Positions 53,758-64,000 of a DNA stretch of 64,000 nucleotides are shown here, one piece after another. A program made the position numbers and the translations under genes. The notes under the pieces were generated by a model that saw only the letters and a program-made list of their open reading frames with translations, was not told the DNA's origin and ran no database searches. Source of the stretch: Desulfosporosinus orientis DSM 765 (lineage in GTDB: Bacteria; Bacillota; Desulfitobacteriia; Desulfitobacteriales; Desulfitobacteriaceae); assembly GCF_000235605.1 (NCBI RefSeq), contig NC_016584.1, forward strand, positions 360,001 through 424,000. Direction: 5' to 3'. Numbering within the stretch: the first letter of the stretch is position 1; each line of letters starts with the position of its first letter.

Positions 53758-54276
53758 ATGAAAAGAGCAAACATTGGAGTACTTATTTTAACCACTGTCA
53801 TTGTATTATCTCTAAATGGTTGTGGGAGTGTTCAGGATAAGATAGCTGAAAAGGCTACGGAAGGGATTGCTGAGAAAGCAGTTGGGGGCAATGTAGATAT
53901 TACGGATGATGGAATAAAGATCCAAAAGGATGGAGTCAACTATGAGACTGGCAAGGAATTAGAGTGGCCTAAGGATTCGATGGGAGATCTTCCAGAGCCA
54001 AAGGGCAATATTAGCGTTATTTTAAATGCGGATACTGGTAAAGGGGGCACCGTGGCCTACAACGAAATGAGTTTAGAGGATGCCAAGGCCTATGTCGAAA
54101 AGCTAAAAGAGCTGGGATACAAGGATGGGATGAGTATTTCGGATACTGATATGATTAGCTATTCCGGGAAGAACAGCAGGGGGGACTCTGTCATGTTTAC
54201 CTATAGCATTAGCCCCAAGGAGGGCTCCATTATGTTTAAATCTGCTGGTGACGATGCTAATGTGCTTGGCCAGTAA
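53758..54276 (+). CDS. Small lipoprotein of unknown function
   Basis: A 172-aa predicted lipoprotein with lipobox ending at Cys22 (LSLNGC). Residues ~30-65 are a charged linker (VDITDDGIKIQKDG), and ~70-165 form a small alpha/beta domain (LEWPKDSMGDLPEPKG, SLEDAKAYVEKLKELGYKDG, VMFTYSISPKEG). It resembles small lipoproteins seen in Firmicutes without a known function. ATG 53758 has AAGGAGGAG upstream. Probably in operon with the next lipoprotein gene. Confidence 0.72.
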   Translation: MKRANIGVLILTTVIVLSLNGCGSVQDKIAEKATEGIAEKAVGGNVDITDDGIKIQKDGVNYETGKELEWPKDSMGDLPEPKGNISVILNADTGKGGTVAYNEMSLEDAKAYVEKLKELGYKDGMSISDTDMISYSGKNSRGDSVMFTYSISPKEGSIMFKSAGDDANVLGQ

Positions 54277-54316
54277 GATGAAGTAGTTAATCTCTTGAAG
54301 AATGAAGGGTGATCAT

Positions 54317-55099
54317 ATGAATAAGAAAATAGCCATAGGGATCTGTGTAATAGTATTGCTGTTTGTAACAGCTTGTGGAAAAAGTACGGGCACCTCAAGC
54401 GGTACTCAGCCTCAAAAGTCTTCAGCAGAAACCCTAAAAAGTAATGCTGACCAAGTTGAAGAGACGTTTAATGATTTTAAAGGGAATCAACCCGCTAAGA
54501 TGTCTGGTAGCAGCGATAATGAATTTAAGCTTGCGATGCCTGAAGGCGGTTATAAGATCGTCATGAAAACTAAGGATCTGAGCAAAGGGCTGAAAGGTTT
54601 AGATCTTGTCAGTGCTTCATCCAATATCGGAGTACCCCTTTTTATCTCAGCCAGTGCCGGAAAGTCAGAGGAAGATTGGTATGTCTGCGAGAGGGTCGAG
54701 CACATGAATAGTTCAGATGATACCCTTTTTAAGGTTCAGGCATCCGGGCCTTATGTCATTGAAGTTTACAAGTTGCCGCTGGCCTCCGGTAATGTGGCTT
54801 TACCTCTAAGCATGAACGGCAAAGGCACAAGAGCTCTAGGCCCTTTTACAGCCAGCACACCGTTGAAAATCAAACTAAAGACTTCTGACTCAAAAAATGC
54901 TGGATTTATGGTTAATTTGATGGATGCTTCGTCCGGTAAACAGTCAGCTAGTGTCTATACAAATATTGATATGGACACCCAAAAGCTTATAAATCAAACG
55001 GATGTTAGTAAAGAGTTAACACTAACAGGCTCGGGCAGTTACTTTTTGATGATAGAGGCCAATGGCGGTTGTGAGTGGGAGACGGTAATATCTAACTAA
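54317..55099 (+). CDS. Lipoprotein of unknown function
   Basis: A 260-aa predicted lipoprotein: signal peptide and lipobox ending at Cys20 (LLFVTAC), a Ser/Thr-rich linker (~24-60), and a beta-rich domain (~70-258) with SGPYVIEVYKLPLASGNVALP and LTGSGSYFLMIEANGGCEWE. The last block looks like the jelly-roll type domain used for ligand or matrix contact, but no family was recognised. ATG 54317 has GAAGGGTG upstream, and 40 bases separate it from the preceding gene. Confidence 0.72.
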   Translation: MNKKIAIGICVIVLLFVTACGKSTGTSSGTQPQKSSAETLKSNADQVEETFNDFKGNQPAKMSGSSDNEFKLAMPEGGYKIVMKTKDLSKGLKGLDLVSASSNIGVPLFISASAGKSEEDWYVCERVEHMNSSDDTLFKVQASGPYVIEVYKLPLASGNVALPLSMNGKGTRALGPFTASTPLKIKLKTSDSKNAGFMVNLMDASSGKQSASVYTNIDMDTQKLINQTDVSKELTLTGSGSYFLMIEANGGCEWETVISN

Positions 55100-55248
55100 A
55101 AGATTATCTAAAAAAACTTTAGGTAGTACCTGGAAAATACTCTAATTAACAAAATGTAAACACGTTATGACTCGGGTAGCTGGACTACTATATTTCTACG
55201 CTTTGGGCTAACAGCTTTTGATTTTTAAAAAAGAGAGGTTATTTTTTA

Positions 55249-58200
55249 ATGAAAAATAGATTTCTTTGCTGTCTACTGGCGGTAATGATGGTATTACCTG
55301 TAGTCGCCGCTATGTATCCTAGAAAGGTGATGGCCGAAGAATTTCCAGCTGGTGTTTCAAAGAATTATCCGGATATTGCCTATGATCAGAATCATAACAC
55401 TTACTTAACAGTATATGGCAAGCAAGTGAATGGAACAGGAAATATCTCCGGACAATTTGTTGATGCACAGGGCCGCTCATTTGGGGCGGAAATGTTGATT
55501 AGCGCTGTGGATTCCAGTGAAGTGCAGCCGTCGGTAGTTAACGCAGTTTATAATGGAGTATCAGCCTACTTGGCGGTATGGTTAGACGACAAGATTTATG
55601 GGCAATTCATTGATGCTGGTAATGGGACATTTTTGGGTCAACAAATTCAAATATCAGATGATGATGCCATTCCTAGAGGCGGTTTATCAGTTGCTTATGA
55701 TTCTGTAAACCAAAGGAGCCTAGTTGTTTGGGAGGATTATCGTTACCCTGCTGACGATTCGGAATACAGGAGCAGAGATATTTATGGTCAATTAGTTTCG
55801 AGTAACGCCGCTCTTCAAGGGGCCAACTTTGCAATTTGTGATAACGGAGCTGAAGGCAGTCAGGCTGATCAGTATGATCCGGCTGTCGCTTTTGACAGTC
55901 AAAGTCAGAAATATTTGGTGGTTTGGGAAGATTTCCGCAGCTTTAACACTAATGATATTTACGGACAGTTTATCAGCGCTAATGGCGAGATCATGGGTCA
56001 TAACAGCAAGACAAATTTTGTCATTTCCGATGCTTCCGGAAATCAGGATCAAGCAGTGGTGACATATGACAGTGTCAACCAACGCTTTTTGGTTGCATTT
56101 AGGGATTTTCGAAACGGCGGAAGCAACACAGATATTTATGGGCAAATAGTCAGCGGAGAATCGGTTATGGGAGATCTTCTCAAATCAACAAGCTCCGAGA
56201 ACTTTGTTATTTCAAGTAACGGCAGTCATCAATACTCACCGGCTCTCTCGTTTAATCCGACTACGCAACGTTACCTAGTGGCCTGGGAGGATGAACGTAA
56301 TGCACCAAATTCTATTGATATTTATGGTCAGATGGTTAATGCTGACGGTAATCTCTATCCCGTTCCAAGTAATTCCATCAGTAATATGACTCTACTCAGC
56401 CGGGATGGCCTCGGTCAGACACTATCCCTAGCTTTAAACAGTCAGGAGAAATCTAATCTTATTGTTGACAGTTATAGCTCGGGGGATGGTTCAAATGTCA
56501 TAGATTATGCTCTTGTTCCAGCTGAGGTTAACTTTCAAGCGAAGGTTGATTATTGTGTTGGAGCTCAACCCTACGGCATCGTAGACGGAGATTTTAATCA
56601 TGACGGACGTACCGATCTGGCTGTGACCAATGGAAATTCAAATAACTATTCGATTCTTACCAGTACGACTGAAGGGGCTTTTACTGTTCAAACCAGCGCA
56701 GCTGATCTTGATAAGACTTATGCCCCCATCTGGGCAGCGACGGGGGATTTTAACGCGGATAACCACCAAGATCTGGCTATGACGACCGGCAATGCAAAGG
56801 GGCTATCTATTCTTAGCGGGGATGGCAGCGGCTCTTTCCCGATGATCTCTGGCCTCCTTACCGGAACTAGTCCTAATACAGTGGTGACGTCGGATTTTGA
56901 TGGCGATGGTGACCTTGATTTGGCTGTATCCAATGGTAACAGCAATAATGTCTCAGTCTATTTGAACGATAATGGAAATTTTGGTATGGACAGCAATGGT
57001 GATGGTATAAACGAACCTAACCAGAACTATAATGTTGATTCCCGCCCTGCCCGAATGGTAGCTACCGATCTTAACCAGGACAGCTATCCTGATTTGGCTG
57101 TAGTATGCAATTCATCAGAAAATGTTCACATATTATTAAACGAAGGGGCTGGCACTTTTAATGATGGAGCATCCTTCTGGTGTGGGGATGATCCAATCGG
57201 GATTGTAGCTGCGGACTTTAATAATAATGGTACGGTGGATTTGGCGGTGGCCAACTTTGATACGATGTTTGATTTTGCCGGCAACATTTCAATTTTTCAA
57301 GGCTCAGGAGATGGGGACTTTAACCAGACGGGCAACCTAACCGTTAACGATGGTCCGGTAGGGATTGTTGCTGCCGACTTCAACTCTGACGGAACCTCGG
57401 ATCTGGCGGTAGCGAACCGCTATCGGAATAATGTTTCGCTGCTTTTGGGTAATGGTCGGGGTGGATTTGTTCGTCAAGACTTTGCGGTTGGCGCAGCTCC
57501 GGTAAATCTTATTGCTGATGATCTGAACGGGGATGGCAATCCTGATTTAGCGGTCGTCAATTTGGATGGGGATTCTGTTTCATTATTGCTTAATGCTGCG
57601 ATGCCTGACGAGGAGCCAGCAGATTCGCAGCCACCTGTCTGGCCTGCGGAAGCTACTCTTACACCTTCTGATATTACGAACAACAGCCTTAAATTGACTT
57701 GGACAATGGCGACTGACAACATTGAGGTGACAGGGTACAAGATATATATAGACAATAACGTGATTGCTACTGTTGCCGGGGATGTATCAACCTATGATGT
57801 GACGGATCTGAATCCGGATACAATGTATACCTTTAAAATTGAGGCTCGGGATGCAGCTGGTAATTGGAGTACAGACGGGCCAGGGGCAAATGCCAACACC
57901 TTGGCTGAAACTCAGGTAGTTGCTAGTGGGATGGAGTTGCTTAGCATTTCAAGCACCTATGTTCCTGGAAATGGGACCAGTAATCATCCCAGTGTCAGTG
58001 CTGATGGCAATTATGTTGCTTTTTCTTCAACGGCAGACAATTTAGCCGGCTATGACAACAACCAGGTAACCGATATTTTCGTACGCAATCGACTGACTGG
58101 AGAAACCGAGTGTGTCAGCGTTTCTTCAGGTGGTACTCGTGGTGATGGGAACAGCTTTTTCCCTAGTATTAGCGGGGATGGACGATATGTGGTGTTTGAA

Positions 58201-61116
58201 TCGTACGGAAGCGGTCTTGTAGCCGGAGATTCGAACAATGTCTGTGATATTTTTCTTCATGATCGTCAGCAAGATACAACGATCTTAGTCAGTAAGGCTT
58301 TTGATGGTTCTTGGGCAAATAATGCAAGTTATAAACCATTCATCAGTACTGATGGCCGGTACATAGTCTTTTCCTCCCGGGCCAGCAATCTTGTTGAGGA
58401 GGATACGAATAATAATTTAATAAAAATATTCTTATTCAATACCCAAACTCAAGAGATTTCCCGTATTAGTGCTAATTCCGATGGAGATTGCGATTATCCC
58501 ATGATAAGTGCAGATAATCGCTACATTGTTTATAGTTCTACCGCTACGAACCTGGTGAGCGGGGACGAAAATGGAGTAGAAGATGTGTTTTGCTATGATC
58601 GAGAGAAAGGCTTAACGACTTTAGTAAGCGTTGCTTACGATGGCTCACAAAGCAAAGGGGCAAGTCAGAATCCTTCAATCAGCGCAAATGGCCGATATAT
58701 TGCGTTCTGGTCGGATGCCACGAATATAGTGAACGGGGATATAAATAATTCATCCGACGTCTTTGTAAGAGATAGGGAGGCTGGAACGGTCACCTTAGTA
58801 AGTGTTAATTCAGATGGCTTACAGGGTAATGGTTATAGTTTTAACTCAATCATCAGCTCGGATGGACGATATGTAGCGTTTACATCGGACGCTGATAATT
58901 TGATAGACTGCGACAGCAATGATGTTACAGATGTGTTTGTCCACGACATTCAATCAGGTCAGACTATTTGTGTTAGTGAAGAACCAGAGGGGGCCCCGGG
59001 AAATGGATTCAGTGATGAACCATGCTTAAGCTTGGATGGCAGCTATATTACGTTTTCTTCCGGTGCTAATAATCTGGTTAGCCAAGATGTTAATGAGTTG
59101 ACAGACGTTTTTATCTGCAAAGTAGATAAAAATTCTTTTCCGGGGGATGAACAATCTCCTAGCTGGACTGGAGGCTGCCGCTTAGATCCTTCAGAGATTA
59201 CTCAGACTGATCTCAGATTGACTTGGTCAGCCGCCACTGACAATGTAGAAGTAACGGGGTATAGAATATATTGTAATGACAGTATTATCGCCACCGTTTC
59301 AGGGGATGTATTAGCCTATGTCGTAACAAGCTTGAATCGAAATACAGCCTATTTTTTCAAGGTGGAAGCCGGAGACGCAGCAGGAAACTGGAGTTCGGAT
59401 GGACCAACAACTACTGCCATGACAGCTGATGAAGAGATACCTACTAGCCATGGTGGAGGCGGCTCATATACTTCGCCCTCAGAAGCGGCCACAATAATTG
59501 GAAGTATTCTAAATGGATCTATGGGAAATAAGGCCGGCGAGATAGCGGCTGCTGTAACAACCGACAAGAATGGTAGAGTGTCCATTTCTATGAAGGGAGC
59601 ACAAGTTGTCGTACTTAGCCAACCTGATGGAACCCTAACCCCCTTAGGGGATCTAGCTAACGTTGAAATTGCCAGTACAACAGGTACGCCAGTCACAGTT
59701 TCTGCTGATGGAACCATCCTAGTTACGAACCTGGATAAAGGAACGGATTATAATTTTAACATCATGTATGATTTGGGCAATGGCCAAAAGATCACATTTG
59801 AAACGATGAAGATTAAGATTGATGATGATGGAACGATAACCTTATCGATTACCTTAATAGATCCTTATGGGAATATCACCGATGCAGCAACTGGAAATTT
59901 TCTTGAGGGAGTTCAAGTTTCCTTGTATTATGCGGCAACCGACAGAAATATTGCTGCTGGAAAAACGCCAGATATGGTAGTACCCCTTCCCGGTATAGCA
60001 GGATTTAATCCAAATGACAATCAAAATCCTCAAACCAGTGATACTAATGGAGCTTATGGCTTTATGGTCTTTCCTGTTACAGATTACTATATTGTGGCTA
60101 GTAAAGAGGGTTATGACAGATATATTAGCCCGACAATTGCTGTGGAACAAGAAATTGTTAAATGGGACTTTAGGATGAGTCCATTAACCTCGGGAGTGAC
60201 AAGGCTTGCTGGCTTGACCAAAATTGATACGGCACTAGCAATCGCCAAAGGCAGTTACCCAGGCAAAATTACAAATGTCCTCTTAGCTACTGCCGACAAC
60301 TATCCTGATGCCTTAGCTGGCAGTATCTTAGCCTATAAGCTGAATGCACCTATCCTATTGGTCGGAAGCTCCGAGGCTGATCAGGAGAAAGTTTTGAACT
60401 TCATGACCACGAAACTAGACCCTGCGGGGACAGTCTATATCTTAGGCGGAACCGCAGCCGTCAGCAGCGCAATGGAAAACAAAGTGAAAGCGAGTGGTTT
60501 TCAAACTGTTACCCGCTTAAGTGGAGAAAGCCAATATGATACCTCTGCCAAAATAGCTAGTCAACTAAAGGTTAAAACCGGCACTCCGATAGTGTTGGTG
60601 AGTGGTGAAAGCTATTCAGATGCTCTATCTATCAGCAGCGTTGCTGCACAAATGCAGCTTCCCATCCTTTTAGTTCAAAAGGATGGAGTCAGCGATACGG
60701 TATTGCAAGAAATTGCCACTATCAAGCCTAGTAAGGTTTATGTCATTGGAGGTCAAGGAATTATCAGCACAGTCGTAGAAAAGCAGGTTGTGCAAAATGC
60801 GGGGTTAGCTCAAACCAATATTACTAGAATCGGGGGAGTCGATCGTTATGAAACCTCCCTAGCTGTGGCTCAGTTCTTCTTTAATATGAACGGAAAAGTC
60901 TGCATAGCGACCGGTAACGATTTCTCAGATGCGTTAGCAGGAAGCGCTTATGCTGCCAATCATAACGCTACGATTATTCTAGTGGATGTTAAATTATCAG
61001 ACAAAATTATGAATTATCTCCAGAACGGGAATCTTACCGGAGCAACTATATTCGGAGGAGAAGCGGTTATTAGTAAAGGCATTGAACAGCAGCTTAGAGA
61101 GTTAATTGGACAGTAG
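55249..61116 (+). CDS. Giant secreted surface protein: propellers, FN3 and CWB2 repeats
   Basis: A 1955-aa exported protein. Signal peptide ~1-29. ~30-420 carries IYGQ-containing repeats (DIYGQLVSSN, DIYGQFISANG, DIYGQMVNADG). ~430-785 has seven FG-GAP/VCBS repeats (DFNHDGRTDLAVTNG type, calcium-binding-like). FN3 lies at ~792-880, and seven PD40/TolB-like units (RYIVFSSRASNL type) at ~890-1290. A second FN3 is at ~1300-1387, then a Gly/Ser linker and a carboxypeptidase-regulatory-like beta domain (to ~1640). Three CWB2 wall-anchoring repeats close it (~1649-1955). A scaffold for adhesion or polymer binding on the cell surface is likely; no catalytic site was recognised. Confidence 0.88.
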   Translation: MKNRFLCCLLAVMMVLPVVAAMYPRKVMAEEFPAGVSKNYPDIAYDQNHNTYLTVYGKQVNGTGNISGQFVDAQGRSFGAEMLISAVDSSEVQPSVVNAVYNGVSAYLAVWLDDKIYGQFIDAGNGTFLGQQIQISDDDAIPRGGLSVAYDSVNQRSLVVWEDYRYPADDSEYRSRDIYGQLVSSNAALQGANFAICDNGAEGSQADQYDPAVAFDSQSQKYLVVWEDFRSFNTNDIYGQFISANGEIMGHNSKTNFVISDASGNQDQAVVTYDSVNQRFLVAFRDFRNGGSNTDIYGQIVSGESVMGDLLKSTSSENFVISSNGSHQYSPALSFNPTTQRYLVAWEDERNAPNSIDIYGQMVNADGNLYPVPSNSISNMTLLSRDGLGQTLSLALNSQEKSNLIVDSYSSGDGSNVIDYALVPAEVNFQAKVDYCVGAQPYGIVDGDFNHDGRTDLAVTNGNSNNYSILTSTTEGAFTVQTSAADLDKTYAPIWAATGDFNADNHQDLAMTTGNAKGLSILSGDGSGSFPMISGLLTGTSPNTVVTSDFDGDGDLDLAVSNGNSNNVSVYLNDNGNFGMDSNGDGINEPNQNYNVDSRPARMVATDLNQDSYPDLAVVCNSSENVHILLNEGAGTFNDGASFWCGDDPIGIVAADFNNNGTVDLAVANFDTMFDFAGNISIFQGSGDGDFNQTGNLTVNDGPVGIVAADFNSDGTSDLAVANRYRNNVSLLLGNGRGGFVRQDFAVGAAPVNLIADDLNGDGNPDLAVVNLDGDSVSLLLNAAMPDEEPADSQPPVWPAEATLTPSDITNNSLKLTWTMATDNIEVTGYKIYIDNNVIATVAGDVSTYDVTDLNPDTMYTFKIEARDAAGNWSTDGPGANANTLAETQVVASGMELLSISSTYVPGNGTSNHPSVSADGNYVAFSSTADNLAGYDNNQVTDIFVRNRLTGETECVSVSSGGTRGDGNSFFPSISGDGRYVVFESYGSGLVAGDSNNVCDIFLHDRQQDTTILVSKAFDGSWANNASYKPFISTDGRYIVFSSRASNLVEEDTNNNLIKIFLFNTQTQEISRISANSDGDCDYPMISADNRYIVYSSTATNLVSGDENGVEDVFCYDREKGLTTLVSVAYDGSQSKGASQNPSISANGRYIAFWSDATNIVNGDINNSSDVFVRDREAGTVTLVSVNSDGLQGNGYSFNSIISSDGRYVAFTSDADNLIDCDSNDVTDVFVHDIQSGQTICVSEEPEGAPGNGFSDEPCLSLDGSYITFSSGANNLVSQDVNELTDVFICKVDKNSFPGDEQSPSWTGGCRLDPSEITQTDLRLTWSAATDNVEVTGYRIYCNDSIIATVSGDVLAYVVTSLNRNTAYFFKVEAGDAAGNWSSDGPTTTAMTADEEIPTSHGGGGSYTSPSEAATIIGSILNGSMGNKAGEIAAAVTTDKNGRVSISMKGAQVVVLSQPDGTLTPLGDLANVEIASTTGTPVTVSADGTILVTNLDKGTDYNFNIMYDLGNGQKITFETMKIKIDDDGTITLSITLIDPYGNITDAATGNFLEGVQVSLYYAATDRNIAAGKTPDMVVPLPGIAGFNPNDNQNPQTSDTNGAYGFMVFPVTDYYIVASKEGYDRYISPTIAVEQEIVKWDFRMSPLTSGVTRLAGLTKIDTALAIAKGSYPGKITNVLLATADNYPDALAGSILAYKLNAPILLVGSSEADQEKVLNFMTTKLDPAGTVYILGGTAAVSSAMENKVKASGFQTVTRLSGESQYDTSAKIASQLKVKTGTPIVLVSGESYSDALSISSVAAQMQLPILLVQKDGVSDTVLQEIATIKPSKVYVIGGQGIISTVVEKQVVQNAGLAQTNITRIGGVDRYETSLAVAQFFFNMNGKVCIATGNDFSDALAGSAYAANHNATIILVDVKLSDKIMNYLQNGNLTGATIFGGEAVISKGIEQQLRELIGQ

Positions 61117-61212
61117 AGATAATCAGGAAATTTGTCCTGTAAATCAGTATCAATACGATATTAGAACTTTGTTTAGTGCCTTTATTACGTCATACAGATA
61201 AAAGGTGTTGCA

Positions 61213-61380
61213 TTGAAAAGACCTTCAAGAACCAGATTCTTGAAGGTCTTTTTTATCGCTCTTGTCTCAGGGTTAATCTTCTTTGCTCTACAAGCAGTTG
61301 CTCATGGTGTTTTAGTGGGAATTAGCTGCATTATGATCATGGGAGTGAGTAATAAACGAACAAGAGTCAAGAATATTTAG
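61213..61380 (+). CDS. Small membrane peptide (55 aa)
   Basis: A short frame missed by length cut-offs. AAAGGTG (61201-61207) stands five bases before TTG 61213. The product has a basic start ([10 protein letters not shown]), one hydrophobic segment ([21 protein letters not shown] and on) and a basic tail (NKRTRVKNI), as expected of a single-pass protein. It ends tail to tail with metA, sharing four bases. Its codons 2-15 contain a perfect 14-bp hairpin with a T run that looks like a terminator. Function unknown. Confidence 0.55.
   Translation: MKRPSRTRFLKVFFIALVSGLIFFALQAVAHGVLVGISCIMIMGVSNKRTRVKNI
61218..61254 (+). terminator. Terminator-like hairpin inside the start of the 55-aa frame
   Basis: Perfect 14-bp stem AAGACCTTCAAGAA/TTCTTGAAGGTCTT with a five-base loop, followed by TTTT. 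By position it could end the transcript of the giant surface protein gene. Confidence 0.7.
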
Positions 61381-62300
61381 CGTGCACCTAAATCATAGGG
61401 AGTCTCCTGATAGACAAAGTAATTTAACCAGTTTTGAAAGAGCAAGCTTGTATGAGATCGCCAATTATGGACAGGAGTCTTAGTAGGATCATCATCTGGA
61501 AAATAGCTTTTTGGTATAGCAATCGACAGGCCTTTGGCAATGTCTCGGTCGTATTCCTCTTTTAAGGTTAGCGTATCGTACTCCGAATGTCCTGTTACGA
61601 ACACTTGCCGTCCGTCTTTAGAAATGATAATGTAAAGGCCGGCTTCATCAGATTCCGATAAAATCTCTAATTCAGGGTGCCTTTCAACATCACTGCGCTT
61701 GATTTCCGTATGGCGCGAATGGGGTACGAAGAATAGATCATCAAAACCGCGCAGCAGCTGCATGCCGTTGACGCTATGCTTGCTAACATTGTGCTTGAAG
61801 ACTCCAAACATTTTCTCCGGGAGGGGGTATTTTGGAATACCATAGTGGTGATACAATCCAGCCTGAGCCCCCCAGCAGATGTGGAAGGTTGAAGTCACAT
61901 GAGTTTTTGTCCAGTCCATGATGGCTTTAAACTCCTCCCAGTAGGTTACTTCCGCAAATTCAAGATGTTCAATTGGTGCGCCTGTAATGATCATTCCATC
62001 AAATTTTTGCCTTTTGATATCACTGAAACTCTTGTAAAAGGAGTCTAAATGTTCTTGGGCAGTATTTTTTGAAATATGAGAATCAATATGCAAAAGTACT
62101 ATTTCAACTTGCAAAGGAGAATTTCCGAGTAATCTCAAAAGTTGGATTTCAGTAGTTTCCTTATGGGGCATGAGATTAAGTATCATAATCTTTAAGGGAC
62201 GGATATCCTGGTGAAAGGCCCGTTCTTCTCCCATGACAAAGATGTTTTCTTGATGCAATATATCTAGAGCAGGCAGATTTTCTGGTATTTTAATTGGCAT
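61377..62300 (-). CDS. metA: Homoserine O-acyltransferase, MetA family
   Basis: Activates homoserine with an acyl group (acetyl or succinyl) for methionine synthesis. 307 aa, normal length. It has [35 protein letters not shown] with the conserved lysine/glutamate region, the catalytic cysteine in [15 protein letters not shown], and the His-Glu pair in FVTGHSEYD. In Firmicutes this family mostly uses acetyl-CoA, which agrees with the O-acetylhomoserine sulfhydrylase next to it. ATG 62300 follows AAAGGAG on the minus strand. It lies 107 bases after metY and is probably co-transcribed with it. Confidence 0.93.
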   Translation of the reverse strand: MPIKIPENLPALDILHQENIFVMGEERAFHQDIRPLKIMILNLMPHKETTEIQLLRLLGNSPLQVEIVLLHIDSHISKNTAQEHLDSFYKSFSDIKRQKFDGMIITGAPIEHLEFAEVTYWEEFKAIMDWTKTHVTSTFHICWGAQAGLYHHYGIPKYPLPEKMFGVFKHNVSKHSVNGMQLLRGFDDLFFVPHSRHTEIKRSDVERHPELEILSESDEAGLYIIISKDGRQVFVTGHSEYDTLTLKEEYDRDIAKGLSIAIPKSYFPDDDPTKTPVHNWRSHTSLLFQNWLNYFVYQETPYDLGAR

Positions 62301-62407
62301 GATTATAACTCCTTTCGAGGTATGGTTCGATGCGAGATTTTCAATTTTTTAGGGCACTATTACATCGAGTGATGTACAGATTATGGTTTGGTTGTAAAGT
62401 TTTTGAA

Positions 62408-63706
<1,299 letters not shown>

Positions 63707-63805
63707 TCATCCTCCTAGTTTTGTACTAGCGCTGCAATGGCAGCTGCCTGTGTCAAAGGGCTTGTGCAGGCCAAGTTCAAATTTAAGACCTTTGTCGAGT
63801 AACGA

Positions 63806-63838
63806 TAAAAAACGACCGCTTCAAGAGAAGCGGCCGTT
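63806..63838 (-). terminator. SAM riboswitch terminator
   Basis: On the minus strand AACGGCCGCTTCT-cttg-AAGCGGTCGTTTTTT: a GC-rich stem with a six-T run, directly after the aptamer and before metY. Confidence 0.92.
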
Positions 63839-63856
63839 ATGTTATTTAACACGCTA

Positions 63857-63965
63857 CTCTCATCTCTCAGAACCCAAAGGTTCTGCTGGAATTAGCACCT
63901 CATAGCTTATGCTATCGGTTGCCGGGCATCATAGGGCCAGTCCCTCAGCCACTCTTGATAAGAGA
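63857..63965 (-). ncRNA. SAM-I (S-box) riboswitch
   Basis: Read on the minus strand from 63965: CTCTTATCAAGAGTGG, CTGAGGGACTGGCCC, GATGCCCGGCAACC, AGGTGCTAATTCC, then GAGAGATGAGAG closing P1 with the 5' end. All S-box core elements are present. Confidence 0.96.
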
Positions 63966-64000
63966 AAAATACATATTGAATTGATTAAGGGTTTAAAGGG

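Noticed and set aside
55829-57755. Several open frames inside the giant surface protein gene on both strands
   Set aside because: Shadows of a repeat-rich coding region; no ribosome binding sites or recognisable domains.

Overview
The window looks like chromosome from an anaerobic, spore-former-type Firmicute of the Peptococcaceae, most likely Desulfosporosinus or Desulfitobacterium. This rests on moderate-to-low GC, strong AGGAGG ribosome binding sites with many TTG/GTG starts, intrinsic terminators behind most operons, and the gene content: corrinoid-dependent glycine betaine methyltransferases, a CooS-type CO dehydrogenase, a tetraheme cytochrome, duplicated molybdate transport and CWB2-anchored surface proteins. 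The genus is an inference from content. No rRNA, tRNA, CRISPR array, intact insertion sequence or prophage was seen.

Layout. 0-5.5 kb: an MFS exporter cut by the left edge, cyclopropane fatty acid synthase, a second MFS protein, spermidine synthase and a small membrane protein. 5.7-11.4 kb: a signalling operon of hybrid histidine kinase, CheR-type methyltransferase and response regulator/PAS/kinase. 11.6-15.6 kb: a MalT-like LuxR regulator, a PDZ lipoprotein and a tetraheme c-type cytochrome. 15.6-24 kb: a molybdate/tungstate region. It holds a divergent HTH + substrate-binding-domain regulator facing modABC, then a structured leader resembling the Moco/Tuco riboswitch ahead of a second modBCA-modD operon, then a formate-dehydrogenase-like Fe-S protein that lacks its catalytic domain. 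24-26 kb: two consecutive cobalamin riboswitches, each with its own terminator, upstream of a truncated nitrogenase-like protein (apparent ATT start) and a corrinoid adenosyltransferase. 26-31.6 kb: KdpD/KdpE wired to a KtrB/KtrA potassium transporter, with no kdpFABC.

31.8-43.8 kb is the most interesting part, a glycine betaine island. It has two BCCT transporters, an MtgA-type tetrahydrofolate methyltransferase, a non-pyrrolysine MttB-family methyltransferase (MtgB type), a corrinoid protein, a frameshifted small gene, a DUF1638 protein, a chemoreceptor whose cytoplasmic C-terminus is an OpuAC-type betaine-binding domain, and a PocR/AraC regulator in operon with a second corrinoid protein. 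Together they would import betaine, move one methyl group through a corrinoid protein to tetrahydrofolate, and steer motility and transcription by the internal betaine pool. A 30-bp motif shared just upstream of the transporter and mtgA promoters may be the common operator.

43.9-51 kb: a YggT protein, an unusual CooS lacking one C-cluster cysteine, a small inverted-repeat element, a giant SARP/MalT-like regulator and an AraC regulator. 51-61.4 kb: a surface region with a DUF4870-like membrane protein, two proteins ending in three CWB2 wall-binding repeats (607 and 1955 aa), two lipoproteins and a 55-aa membrane peptide. 61.4-64 kb: metA and metY on the minus strand, metY behind a SAM-I riboswitch.
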